Below the pieces are notes generated by a model. That model did no database searches. It was given only the letters and a program-made list of their open reading frames with translations, and was not told where the DNA came from. A stretch of DNA of 37,481 bases. Source: Deltaproteobacteria bacterium PRO3. GTDB lineage: Bacteria > UBA10199 > DSSB01. This document shows positions 7,260 through 17,926 of this stretch, in pieces (within the stretch, counting starts at the first letter, position 1; every line of letters begins with the position of its first letter). The stretch covers positions 1-37,481 of the forward strand of contig SZOV01000037.1 of assembly GCA_030263375.1 (NCBI GenBank), given 5' to 3'. Position numbers and translations under genes: made by a program.

Positions 7260-8300
7260 ATGCCACTGAACATCGCTATCGTCGGGGCCACCGGTTACAC
7301 GGGCGCCGAGCTGGCGCGGCTCCTATTGCGCCATCCCCAGGTGGCGATCACCGCGCTCACCAGCGAGCGCTCCGCCGGCGAGCCCTTCGGCAAGGCCTTT
7401 CCCGCCTTCCAGGGCCGGCTCGACCTGGTCCTCGAGGCGCTGAACCCCGAGGCGATCGCGCAGAAGGCCGACTTGGTCTTCCTCTGCCTCCCGCACCACG
7501 AATCGATGCAGGCCGCGGCGGCCTTCCGCAAGCTGGGCCGCAAGGTCATCGACTTGAGCGCCGACTTCCGCTTGATCGATCCCAAGGTCTACGAGGCCTG
7601 GTACGGCCCGCACACGGCGAAGAACCTGCTCGAGGACGCCGTGTACGGTCTCCCCGAACTGCACCGCACCGCCGTCGCCCAGGCCGACTTGATCGCCAAT
7701 CCCGGCTGCTATCCGACCAGCTGCATTTTGGGCCTGGCGCCGCTGATCAAAGAAAAGCTCATCGACCTGGAGAGCATCGTCTGCGACTCGAAGTCAGGCG
7801 TCTCCGGCGCGGGCCGCGGCGCGAAAACGGACATCCTTTATTGCGAGGTCAACGAGAGCTTCAAGGCCTACGGCGTCGGCAAGCACCGCCACACCCCGGA
7901 GATCGAGCAAGAGCTCTCCCGGCTGGCCGGACAAAAGGTCGCGATCACCTTCACGCCCCACCTGGTGCCGATGGACCGCGGCATTCTCTCGACGCTCTAC
8001 GCCAAGGCGCGCGGCAAGGTACTGCCGAAGGCGCTGCACGACTTGTATCTGGAATTCTACGCGAAGGAGCCCTTCGTCCGGCTCCGTCCGCTCGGAGCCT
8101 TCCCCGCCACGCACGAGGTGCGCTTCAGCAACTACTGCGATCTGGGCGTCCACTTCGACGAGCGCACCGGCCGCCTCGTCGTGGTCAGCGCCATCGACAA
8201 CCTCACCAAGGGCGCCTCAGGCCAGGCCGTCCAAAACATGAACATCCGCATGGGCTGGGAAGAAACGCTCGGCCTGCTCGACACCGCGCCGGTGCCCTAA
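7260..8300 (+). CDS. argC: N-acetyl-gamma-glutamyl-phosphate reductase
   Basis: This 346-residue cytoplasmic enzyme catalyses the third step of arginine synthesis, the NADPH-dependent reduction of N-acetylglutamyl 5-phosphate to the semialdehyde. The Rossmann motif [12 protein letters not shown] lies at residues 7-18. The active-site cysteine is Cys150 in NPGCYPTS. The family stretches [13 protein letters not shown] and [13 protein letters not shown] are present. Length and ends match type 1 ArgC. No other arginine genes are nearby, so it stands alone here, as is common outside enterobacteria. An AGGA sequence lies upstream at a rather long distance from the ATG. It converges on the giant gene, with 21 bases between the two stop codons and no clear terminator. 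Confidence 0.96.
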   Translation: MPLNIAIVGATGYTGAELARLLLRHPQVAITALTSERSAGEPFGKAFPAFQGRLDLVLEALNPEAIAQKADLVFLCLPHHESMQAAAAFRKLGRKVIDLSADFRLIDPKVYEAWYGPHTAKNLLEDAVYGLPELHRTAVAQADLIANPGCYPTSCILGLAPLIKEKLIDLESIVCDSKSGVSGAGRGAKTDILYCEVNESFKAYGVGKHRHTPEIEQELSRLAGQKVAITFTPHLVPMDRGILSTLYAKARGKVLPKALHDLYLEFYAKEPFVRLRPLGAFPATHEVRFSNYCDLGVHFDERTGRLVVVSAIDNLTKGASGQAVQNMNIRMGWEETLGLLDTAPVP

Positions 8301-8321
8301 GCCTACCCTTTCGATCCGGCC

Positions 8322-11300
8322 TCACTCCTGTGAATCCCGACGATGGTGCAGGAAGGTCAGGCTGTGCTCCCCAAGCCGATTTTCCCCCGGGAGAAAATCG
8401 CTGACGTTCATGCTGTCGCCGGGACGGATCTCCACGCGCTGGGAACCGCCCCGCGGCACCACCAACGGCGTCGGGTCCCAGTTCAAGTGGACGATCAAGG
8501 CCGTGGCGGGCGAGGTCAATTCGTAGCTCCAGGGCGCGCCGCCCGGGTGGATCCTCAGGGTCGCCTCCCGCAGGCCGCCGACCCGGCTGATCAAGTCCGA
8601 GCGGCCGGAATCGCGCAGCAAGGCGCCGAATGACCGGGGATTACCGAGGTCGATCTCCCGAAGCGCGTTCATCGCAAAGGTGAAGAGCGTCGGGCGGTTT
8701 TCCGGATAGGCCGGAGGGACGACGGGGCTCGGAGCTTCGGCTCCGGCGGTTTCCTCGCGAACGCCCGCCGTGCGCGCCCGTAGGTGTTCCAAGACCTCGT
8801 GCAGCTCAGCGGGGATCTCGCCGGAGACAAGGCGATAGTCGAATTGCCCGCGCATGGGGGAATCGCTCCGCCACGAGAGCTCGACGGCGACGCCGCCCTC
8901 GAAGGGGGTCTCGCTCAATTCATAACCCTCGGGACCACGCCCGAAATAGACGGTCACAATCGATTCATCGCTTCGACCGTCGGAAATCCCGCACAGGTGC
9001 GCATCCAGCAGGCGGCCGATGGGATGGATCAGGCGTCCCACCCCTCGATCTTGGATCATTTCGAGGGCATAAGGTTGCTCAGCCTGGAGGCGCGCCAGTC
9101 CTTCCCGATTTTCCGGCGAGAGTCGGTAGGCGATCAGGGCGGCCTGCTGGCGCTCGTTCAGGCCCTCGTGGGGCTCGGCGTGCAACAGGGTGCCGTCGCG
9201 GGCCACGACGACCTCGACCCGTTCCCCGCCCAAGGCCACTCCCGAGCGATAACGGGTCCCGCGGGGCGAGAGGAAGTCGGGGAGCCCGAGATTCGCGGCG
9301 AGGATTTCGCCGTTGGGGCCCAAAGTCAAATCTCCAACATAGATGCCGGCAGGGTCGGTGACCCAGCGCAAGCCGCCTCCCATCAGGGAGGTCATCGCAC
9401 CCTCGCGAAGGTTGTTCAGCAGGTGCCGCAGACCCACCCGCATCGAGGCGACGAAGGCGCCCGGCACGCCGGGCAGGACCTCGACGACCCCCTCTCCCGT
9501 CGCGGCGGCGAGCGCGGCGGGCGTCGCGGGGATGGTTTCCCGCGGGACGATGGCCTGGCCGTGCAAGCCGCGCAAGGCCTGGAGGACGCTCCACACGCGG
9601 GCGCCGTCCTCCGCCGACAGTCCCCAAGATCCCATCTCCCGCTGGAAGGCGTCGATCGAAGCCTCGTCGACGAGCGCGATCTCCGCGTGCACCGTATTGA
9701 ACTGCGCGACAAAGGGAGAGTCGCGGTGGGCGCGGCCCTGCGCCGCCTGAACCATCTGGTCGCGGACGCCGGCCTGCACCCGAGCCATGATGTCGGGCAA
9801 GAGTGCGTCTCCAAGCGCCGCAGCCCAGGTATCCGGGACGGCGAGCGCGGCGGTTTCCATCGCGGCTCCGGGAGGAACCGGCGGCGGGGTATTTTCGATC
9901 TCTTCCGGAGAAGCCAAGGGAACCGCCTCCGGCACCGCCGCGGCGCGCGGCTGGGAATCGGCCGCCACTTCCGTGGGAGGGACTGGGGCTTCCGCAGCCG
10001 CAGTTTCGGGCGTCGCTTCAGACGCCGTGCGGGGCGATCCCGAACCGTCCGGTCCCGTGGGCGGACTCGCGGGCTCCGGGGCCCGCACCGCGGGGTCGTA
10101 GCGCATGGCTACCAACACGACGTTGTCCGGAGAGACGTGGCCGATGCGCGCCCCGCCGGTCGCGGCGGGATAAACGTCGCCTTCGGCGTCGACGAAATGG
10201 CCTTGGAAGCGCCCAAAGGAAATCTGCAGGCGAGCCCCGTCGGCGGACGTGATCCCGCGGCTGATGCGGAAGACCTCGAGCCTCGCCTCGATCTCCCGCT
10301 GCAGGGCGTCGCGGATCTCTCCCGCCCCGCGCAGGCCTCGCATCACCTCGCCCATCTGCTCGCGAGTGAAGAGCTCGTGGACGCCGTCGCTCATCATGAG
10401 AAAGACATCGCCCGGCCTAGCCTGGAAGGGGCGGTGCGCCCCGCCCCCGTCCGGACGTTCGGGCAACGTCAAGGGGGCGTTGTAGATGCCTTGCGGGTGG
10501 AAATTTCCGGAGGGGGTCCGCGCCAAGGCCGTCGTCACCGTCATGTTGTGGCTGCCCAGGGCGCCGAAGACCCGGGATGCGCCGGGATGCGCGTTCATCT
10601 CCAGGGTATTCGCGATCTCGTGACCGCTGGCCCGGATCACGCCCGGGAGGTTGTGCGGAAAATAGGGACGGATCACTTCGTAGCCGCCGTCGCCGCGCGG
10701 GCGGGCCACGAGCAACTGGGTATCGCCGACCGTCGCCACCTCGACGTGCCCGCTGGGATGCACGCGGATGCCGGTGGCGACCGTGTAGCCGCCGTGCCCG
10801 TGTTGTTGGATCGTCTGGTGGGCCGCGAGGAAGGCCTCGCCCAAGGTGACCGGCGCAGGCAGCATGCGCGCCATGACCGTTTGGATGCCGAGGGAACTCG
10901 CCAGATCCCCCGCCCCGCTGCCGCCCGCGCCGTCGAAGGCCAGGGCCACCAACGACCCGTCCCCGAGGCGAAGCAGGCCGTAGGCGTCCTCGTTGCGCGG
11001 CGGGATCTGCTTGCTGACGCCTTCGTGGGTGAAGGCCGCGACCTCGCCCAAGCCCGGGGCCGCCAGGAAATGCTCGCCCCGCCGCGTGAGGACCTCGTTG
11101 CCCTCGATGACCATCAAAGGAAGGCCCGGCTCCAAGACGCCCTCCGCCGGAGGCAGAGGCGTCAAGGGCTCGGCGGGCATCGCGGGCACGCCGCGCGGCG
11201 GCGTCTGGGCGGCCTCGTCGACATCGCCCGCCGCGGCCGGTCGCGGCGGCAAGGCGGAATCCTGTGCCTCGGCGGCCGGCGCCGAGGGATCCGCCGCCTG

Positions 11301-14003
11301 GGGATCTAAAATCGCGTTCCTCCGCTGGCGGACGTCCGGGGAATTCCCGCCGGCGTCCGGCGCTTCCGCGGAGACCGGGGACGCACGCCTCACCATCAGC
11401 AGGCGACGCTGCCGGCCCGCTCCGGAGATCCTGGGCTCGTAATGCTCGAACATGGCGTCGTTGAAGGATTCCAGGCTGCCGGGCGCGTGGGCCTCGTGCA
11501 GGCCGATCTGCCGCAAGAGGAAGGGACGGTCCCCCGCCAGGGAGGGATTGGCCTGGATCATGCGGTCAGCCACCACACCCGTCCGCAGGGCGCGATGCTC
11601 GCCCAAGACAGAAGGGTTGCGCAGCAGCGGAAGACGATTCCAGATCCGCGCAAAACGGCCGGCCTCAGGCAGGTACAGCTCCGCATTCAGCCCCGCCGAG
11701 CGGCGCAGACCGCGCAGGCCCGCCGCGCCGGTTTCCCAGAGCAGCATGGTAGCGAAATTCTCCGCGACCTCGTCCCAAGAGGTCTCCCATCTTCCGTTCT
11801 GCAGGCGCCTCGCAACAATGCCAAGACCCATACCCATAAAGGTCCCGAAGACCGCGTTGCCGCCGTGCAGGGCCAGGCCGCGGGCGAAGCCCATCTCGCC
11901 GATCGCCACGCCGTTCGCGGCGTTCGGGCTCAAGAGGCGGTTCCAGCCGCGCGCGAACAGCAGCGTCGATCCGAAGGTCAAGCCGTTGATGACGCCGCTC
12001 GTGCCGAAGTCCCGCCAGAAATGCGTCCGCAGCCCCAGGCCGTGCCGATGCAGGCTGTGCAAGCCCGTGCCCAGCGCGGCCATGCCGACGCCGCTGCCGA
12101 GGCCGGTCAAAAAGGTCCCGCGGCGGCTCAGCGTCCCCGCCCGCACCAAGTCGCCTATCAGCGGCGCGGCGAGGCGGCCCGAGGCGCCCGCGCGGGCGAT
12201 CAGGAGGGCCGGCGTCAGCTCGGTCGCGAGGATGCCCAGCCCCAAGGTGGCCAAGCGCTGCGGCGCGACCAGGTGGCGCAACACGCGGTAGCCGCGATAT
12301 CCCATCCCCTCCATGCGCTGCGCCAGCGAGCGCGCCTGGTTGGCGACCGCGGGGCTCAGCGTGCGTTCCGGCGCGATCTCACCGCTCTGGGCGACGCTTT
12401 GGAACAGGGCCTGCGCCATCGCCTCCTCGTGGTCTTCGTGGGAACCCAGGTCCTCCTGCAAAACCTCCAACAAACGCTCGGCGAAGGCGTTGGCCGGGAC
12501 ATTCGCCCCTTCCGCCGGCTCGAGCAGGCGCAATAAGCGGCTGTAGGAGACGTCGGGATGGGCCTCGGCAAAGGCGCGCACCTGGCGCAGCCCTTCCTCG
12601 CCGCGACGCAAGAGCTCCAGCGCGTTGTTCATGCGCGAAGGCCCGGGGCCGCCGTCGGCCTCCAGGCCCAAGGCGACCAAGAGGCCCGGATGCCGGGCCA
12701 GCTCCTCGGCCAAACGGGCTACCGGGTGCTGCGCCTCGCTGCCCGACAGGACGGCTTCCAAGGCCCTGCGCCCCGGGCCCACGCGTAAGGATTCCACGTG
12801 GGCGGCCGCGTCGCCGGCGCGCCGCCACAAGTCCTCCAACGATTCCTCGCCCGCCACCTCGCGCAGGTAGGTCGCGACCTCCGGGGAAGCCGCCGCGATC
12901 CTAAGCAAGGCCGCGCGGTGGTCCTCGGCGGAGGGACCGTCCCGCAGCATCGCCAGAAGCGAGCGCAGGGTCGCCGCTGGATACGCAAGGGCCAGCACCG
13001 TCGTCACCGCCGAGAGCGCCTGATAGCGCGAACGGATCGTCGCCTCGGAATCCTCATTGACCTGGTCGAGGGTCCCCGCCGCGGTCGCCAGCCATTGCAG
13101 GGCAACGCCGTTGAGGATACCGCCCTCCTGCTCGGCCTGAGAAGGACCGTCGAGCTGACCGATCAGGTTGAGGAAATCGGGATCGGCCCCCAGCTCGCGG
13201 CCGGCCGCGTGGTAGAAGCGCAGGCTCTCCGGATTGGCCTCGTTCTCCTCCAGCGGGGGATGCTCGCGGTAGAAGGCGGCCAGCTCGCGGGCGCGCAGCC
13301 GCGCCCGATCGCGTTCGCCTTGCAGGACAAATTGGCGCATCTCAATCTGCAGGCGAATGCCCTGCAGCGCAAGGTTCCCCGGCTCGGCGCGCTGCGCCTC
13401 GCCCACGTAGCCCTCCAAGGTGACGTGAAAGCGCTGCAACAGTCCCCGCAGCGCGGCGATCTCGCCCGCGAATTCGGGCGTCGAGCCCGCCTCGGCGTCG
13501 CCCAGCCGCCCCAGGAAAAGCCGCGCCACGCGGGCGGCGGCAAACAAATAAGTGAGGCGCTGCAGCGGCGAGTATTCGGGACGCTCCGCGATGTGGCGTG
13601 CATACTCTTCGGCGATGTCGGAGAAGAGGCGCGCGAGTCGCGGGATCTCGGCGCGCGCCCCGGCGTCGCCCATCTGCCGGTGCAGCAAGACATAGCAGCC
13701 GCGCATCGCGTCGAGGTAGCCGAGGCGGTTGCCCTGCCGCCCGGAGTCCCAAAGGGCGCGGACGGCGGCCTCCATGTCGGCGGGCGTCCTCGGCCCCTCC
13801 GCCGTCGGACCCAGACGCGGATAGCCCAAGGTCAGCAGGCGGCGCAGGGCCTCGTCCTGACGGAACAAGCCGGCGTTGCGCGAGGCCACGGGCACCTCCA
13901 GTGCGGGGCGCAGGCGCGCCAAAGAACGCGGGACCTCGGGAAAATCGAAGGGGCTTCCGCCGCTGCTTGTGAAGAAATTTCTGCGGGAACCAGGGGGCGT
14001 CAT
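8322..14003 (-). CDS. Giant multidomain protein with central PP2C-type phosphatase domain
   Basis: This is a protein of about 1,893 residues. Residues 1-570 are mostly helical and rich in Ala, Leu, Arg and Glu, with no motif I recognise. Residues about 580-770 are glycine-rich and hydrophobic and could insert in or lie on membranes. A Pro/Ala linker follows (about 880-980). Residues about 990-1300 form a PP2C-like serine/threonine phosphatase domain with RNEDA (Arg1003-Asp1006), DGAGGSG (Asp1024), SDGVHE (Asp1206) and the closing DN pair (1293-1294), so the metal-binding residues appear complete. A second Pro/Ala linker (about 1303-1385) leads to about 500 unassigned residues. There is no signal peptide. 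I prefer the ATG at 14001-14003, which has AAAGGA upstream; an ATG at 14016-14018 is the alternative. Function beyond phosphatase is unknown. Confidence 0.85.
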   Translation of the reverse strand: MTPPGSRRNFFTSSGGSPFDFPEVPRSLARLRPALEVPVASRNAGLFRQDEALRRLLTLGYPRLGPTAEGPRTPADMEAAVRALWDSGRQGNRLGYLDAMRGCYVLLHRQMGDAGARAEIPRLARLFSDIAEEYARHIAERPEYSPLQRLTYLFAAARVARLFLGRLGDAEAGSTPEFAGEIAALRGLLQRFHVTLEGYVGEAQRAEPGNLALQGIRLQIEMRQFVLQGERDRARLRARELAAFYREHPPLEENEANPESLRFYHAAGRELGADPDFLNLIGQLDGPSQAEQEGGILNGVALQWLATAAGTLDQVNEDSEATIRSRYQALSAVTTVLALAYPAATLRSLLAMLRDGPSAEDHRAALLRIAAASPEVATYLREVAGEESLEDLWRRAGDAAAHVESLRVGPGRRALEAVLSGSEAQHPVARLAEELARHPGLLVALGLEADGGPGPSRMNNALELLRRGEEGLRQVRAFAEAHPDVSYSRLLRLLEPAEGANVPANAFAERLLEVLQEDLGSHEDHEEAMAQALFQSVAQSGEIAPERTLSPAVANQARSLAQRMEGMGYRGYRVLRHLVAPQRLATLGLGILATELTPALLIARAGASGRLAAPLIGDLVRAGTLSRRGTFLTGLGSGVGMAALGTGLHSLHRHGLGLRTHFWRDFGTSGVINGLTFGSTLLFARGWNRLLSPNAANGVAIGEMGFARGLALHGGNAVFGTFMGMGLGIVARRLQNGRWETSWDEVAENFATMLLWETGAAGLRGLRRSAGLNAELYLPEAGRFARIWNRLPLLRNPSVLGEHRALRTGVVADRMIQANPSLAGDRPFLLRQIGLHEAHAPGSLESFNDAMFEHYEPRISGAGRQRRLLMVRRASPVSAEAPDAGGNSPDVRQRRNAILDPQAADPSAPAAEAQDSALPPRPAAAGDVDEAAQTPPRGVPAMPAEPLTPLPPAEGVLEPGLPLMVIEGNEVLTRRGEHFLAAPGLGEVAAFTHEGVSKQIPPRNEDAYGLLRLGDGSLVALAFDGAGGSGAGDLASSLGIQTVMARMLPAPVTLGEAFLAAHQTIQQHGHGGYTVATGIRVHPSGHVEVATVGDTQLLVARPRGDGGYEVIRPYFPHNLPGVIRASGHEIANTLEMNAHPGASRVFGALGSHNMTVTTALARTPSGNFHPQGIYNAPLTLPERPDGGGAHRPFQARPGDVFLMMSDGVHELFTREQMGEVMRGLRGAGEIRDALQREIEARLEVFRISRGITSADGARLQISFGRFQGHFVDAEGDVYPAATGGARIGHVSPDNVVLVAMRYDPAVRAPEPASPPTGPDGSGSPRTASEATPETAAAEAPVPPTEVAADSQPRAAAVPEAVPLASPEEIENTPPPVPPGAAMETAALAVPDTWAAALGDALLPDIMARVQAGVRDQMVQAAQGRAHRDSPFVAQFNTVHAEIALVDEASIDAFQREMGSWGLSAEDGARVWSVLQALRGLHGQAIVPRETIPATPAALAAATGEGVVEVLPGVPGAFVASMRVGLRHLLNNLREGAMTSLMGGGLRWVTDPAGIYVGDLTLGPNGEILAANLGLPDFLSPRGTRYRSGVALGGERVEVVVARDGTLLHAEPHEGLNERQQAALIAYRLSPENREGLARLQAEQPYALEMIQDRGVGRLIHPIGRLLDAHLCGISDGRSDESIVTVYFGRGPEGYELSETPFEGGVAVELSWRSDSPMRGQFDYRLVSGEIPAELHEVLEHLRARTAGVREETAGAEAPSPVVPPAYPENRPTLFTFAMNALREIDLGNPRSFGALLRDSGRSDLISRVGGLREATLRIHPGGAPWSYELTSPATALIVHLNWDPTPLVVPRGGSQRVEIRPGDSMNVSDFLPGENRLGEHSLTFLHHRRDSQE

Positions 14004-14019
14004 GCAAATCCTTTGCATG
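14001..14019 (-). repeat. Hairpin over the ribosome site and start codon of the giant gene
   Basis: Eight-base arms, CATGCAAA (14001-14008) and TTTGCATG (14012-14019), surround a three-base loop. On the mRNA the loop is GGA, the core of the AAAGGA ribosome site, and the preferred AUG lies in the downstream arm. The fold could limit translation initiation. This is visible in the sequence; its effect is inference. Confidence 0.55.
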
Positions 14020-14101
14020 TGCCCCCGGAGAAAAATGTGGATTCGGTAACCTATCGGTGAATTAGGCCAATAGTTGCCTGCCCCATGCCCTTACCCCTGA
14101 T

Positions 14102-14110
14102 TTATCCACA
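14102..14110 (+). promoter_or_regulatory. Single perfect DnaA box upstream of pyrG
   Basis: TTATCCACA at 14102-14110 matches the strict DnaA-box consensus. It lies 30 bases before the -35 element of the pyrG promoter, in the divergent spacer between pyrG and the giant gene. No second box or AT-rich unwinding element is seen, so it is not an origin. A regulatory role or chance are both possible. Confidence 0.35.
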
Positions 14111-14139
14111 AGTTTTTTGCCCCAGCGGCGGTTTTGCTT

Positions 14140-15889
<1,750 letters not shown>

Positions 15890-15914
15890 AAAACGGCCCA
15901 AAGCTTGCATCGCC

Positions 15915-15944
15915 TTGACAATCCTTTCGCCAGCCTTCTATGAT
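15915..15944 (+). promoter_or_regulatory. Probable sigma-70 promoter of rpoN
   Basis: A perfect TTGACA at 15915-15920 is followed after 18 bases by TATGAT at 15939-15944, close to the consensus. A six-base inverted repeat, CTATGA/TCATAG (15938-15952), covers the -10 element and could be an operator. The rpoN start lies 29 bases downstream of the -10. Confidence 0.75.
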
Positions 15945-15973
15945 TTTCATAGAAAAAAGGGAGCGAACGATTC

Positions 15974-17440
15974 ATGGCTTTGGAAATCCGACAGAACCTC
16001 AAGCTGACGCAATCGCTCGTCATTACCCCGCAACTTCAGCAGGCCATCAAGCTGCTCCAGCTCTCGCAGATGGAGCTGGTCGAGATGGTGCAAAACGAGA
16101 TGCTCGAGAACCCCCTCTTGGAGGAAGGCCAGGACACGGAAGAAGCCACCCACCAAGACCCGCCCGAGATCGTCGCCGAGCGCGAGGGCCTGGAGGGACA
16201 GGCCGAGGACAAGCCGATGGAAAGCCAGGAGGTCGGCGGCAAGGAGGGCGACTTCAAGGAAGAGGCCCCCGATTTCGACTGGGACAACTACCTCAATACC
16301 TACAACGCCCCCGAGAACGTCCAAAGCCACATCGAAGAGCTGCCCTCCTACGAAAACACCCTGGCCAGCAAGACCAGCCTCTTCGACCACCTGATGTGGC
16401 AGCTGCAGCTCTCCAACTTCGGCGAGCGCGAAAACAGGATCGGCACCTTCATCCTGGGCTGCATCAACGACGACGGCTACCTGCAGGACCCCCTCGAGGA
16501 CGTCGCCGCCAAGTGCGAGGCGAGCGTCGAAGAGGTCGAGGGGGTGCTGAAGAAGATCCAAGAGTTCGACCCGCCGGGCGTCGGCGCCCGCGACCTCAAA
16601 GAATGCCTGATGATCCAGCTCAAGCACCTGGGCCCCGAGCGCGAGATCCTGGCCAAGATGATCGACAACCACCTGCCCCAGCTCGAGCGCAAAGATTACC
16701 TGCGCATCGCGAAAGACCTCAAAATATCGCTGGAGCGGGTCCAAGAGCTCGCCAAGATGATCCACGAGCTCGAGCCCAAGCCAGGCCGCGAGTACAGCAG
16801 CAGCGAGCCCCAGTACATCACCCCCGACGTCTACGTGAACAAGATCGGCAACGAGTGGGTCGTGGTGCTCAACGAGGACGGTCTGCCCAAGCTCAAGGTG
16901 AGTCACCTCTATAAAAACGCGATGGAGGGCAACGGCGCCGCGGCGGCCACCAAAGAATACGTCCAAAACAAGCTGCGCTCCGCGATCTGGCTGATCCGCA
17001 GCATCCACCAGCGCCAACGCACCCTGTACCGCACGGCCAAGACCATCGTGAAATTTCAGCAAGAATTCTTCGAGAAGGGCATCAATTACCTCAAGCCGAT
17101 GATCCTGCGCGACGTCGCCAACGAGATCGAGATGCACGAGTCCACGGTCTCGCGCGTCACGACCAACAAGTACATGCACACGCCCCACGGGATCTTCGAG
17201 TTGAAATACTTCTTCAACAGCGGGATCGCGACCTCCGACGGCGATTCGGTCGCCAGCGAGACGATCAAGACCAAGATCAAGGGGCTCATCGCCCAAGAAA
17301 ATCCCAAAAAGCCCCTCTCCGACCAAGAGATCGTCAAGCTGTTGAAGGACGGCAACATCGACATCGCCCGCCGCACGGTGGCGAAATACCGCGAGATGAT
17401 GGGCATCCAGCCCTCGTCGAAGCGACGACAACTTTACTAA
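15974..17440 (+). CDS. rpoN: RNA polymerase sigma-54 factor
   Basis: This 488-residue sigma factor directs RNA polymerase to -24/-12 promoters that need AAA+ activators. Region I is the glutamine- and leucine-rich start (LTQSLVITPQLQQAIKLLQ, about residues 12-30), followed by an acidic region II (about 50-110). The core-binding and helix-turn-helix regions follow, including LKPMILRDVANEIEMHESTV and NKYMHTPHGIFELKYFF. The diagnostic RpoN box ARRTVAKYRE lies at residues 465-474. Length is normal. It starts the rpoN-hpf-ptsN-hprK-rapZ-PTS block, a classic arrangement in which PTS phosphorylation feeds into nitrogen and carbon control. A strong promoter stands just upstream. Confidence 0.98.
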   Translation: MALEIRQNLKLTQSLVITPQLQQAIKLLQLSQMELVEMVQNEMLENPLLEEGQDTEEATHQDPPEIVAEREGLEGQAEDKPMESQEVGGKEGDFKEEAPDFDWDNYLNTYNAPENVQSHIEELPSYENTLASKTSLFDHLMWQLQLSNFGERENRIGTFILGCINDDGYLQDPLEDVAAKCEASVEEVEGVLKKIQEFDPPGVGARDLKECLMIQLKHLGPEREILAKMIDNHLPQLERKDYLRIAKDLKISLERVQELAKMIHELEPKPGREYSSSEPQYITPDVYVNKIGNEWVVVLNEDGLPKLKVSHLYKNAMEGNGAAAATKEYVQNKLRSAIWLIRSIHQRQRTLYRTAKTIVKFQQEFFEKGINYLKPMILRDVANEIEMHESTVSRVTTNKYMHTPHGIFELKYFFNSGIATSDGDSVASETIKTKIKGLIAQENPKKPLSDQEIVKLLKDGNIDIARRTVAKYREMMGIQPSSKRRQLY

Positions 17441-17533
17441 AACCGTCCGTCCCCTTCGGTCGTGTTTTAGGTTGGACCTCATGACCCAAGTCCTGAAATC
17501 GTTTCATCCTCAAACCTTGAAAGGAGCCTCCGC

Positions 17534-17872
17534 ATGAAAACAACGGTGACCTTTCGTCACATGCCCGCTTCCAACGCCCTGCGAACCCACGCCGAGGAGA
17601 AGGTTCAAAAATTTTTGAAATACCTCCACGAACCTGTCGACATCCACGTCATCCTGATGGTCGAGAAGATCCGGCAGATCGCCGAAATCAACGTCCAGTC
17701 CAAAAATTTCACCGCGCATGGCGTGGAAGAATCGCAAGACATGTATACCTCGATCGACAAGGTCACCTCGAAGGTCGAGGCCCAACTGCGCAAGCACAAG
17801 GAGAAGGTGAAGGCCCACAAGAGCGAGACCAAGGCCTACCAGGCCCTCGAGGCGACGCTCCCGCTCGAGTAG
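17534..17872 (+). CDS. hpf: Short ribosome hibernation factor (HPF/RaiA family)
   Basis: This 112-residue protein of the S30AE family binds the 30S decoding centre and inactivates ribosomes when growth stops. The sequence shows the beta-alpha-beta-beta-beta-alpha pattern of the family: FRHMPASNALRTHAEEKVQKF, then three strands, then a basic helix with VTSKVEAQLRKHKEKVKAHK. It lacks the C-terminal dimerisation domain of long HPF, so it is the short type found in many proteobacteria. An AAGGAG site lies seven bases before the ATG. It follows rpoN by 93 bases, the usual neighbour, and is closed by a strong terminator. Confidence 0.94.
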   Translation: MKTTVTFRHMPASNALRTHAEEKVQKFLKYLHEPVDIHVILMVEKIRQIAEINVQSKNFTAHGVEESQDMYTSIDKVTSKVEAQLRKHKEKVKAHKSETKAYQALEATLPLE

Positions 17873-17880
17873 TGCTGTCG

Positions 17881-17900
17881 GGGCGACCTCGTGTTCGCCC
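17881..17900. repeat. Short palindromic repeat, GGGCGA...TCGCCC
   Basis: GGGCGA (17881-17886) and TCGCCC (17895-17900) flank an eight-base loop ending CTCGTGT. The 20-base unit differs by about one missing base from the element at 24290-24310, so it belongs to the same family. It lies eight bases after the hpf stop codon. Confidence 0.65.
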
Positions 17901-17926
17901 TCCCCATGCTTAGCGAATTTTATTCC

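Noticed and set aside
8784-11309. Long plus-strand open frame opposite the giant gene
   Set aside because: It is a mirror of a GC-rich coding strand. Its translation is rich in Arg, Gly, His and Asp with no recognisable motif, while the minus strand encodes a PP2C domain. Similar frames opposite rpoN, ptsI, metK and ahcY were rejected for the same reason.
14102-14110. Replication origin near pyrG
   Set aside because: Only one DnaA box is present, with no AT-rich unwinding region and no dnaA or dnaN nearby.
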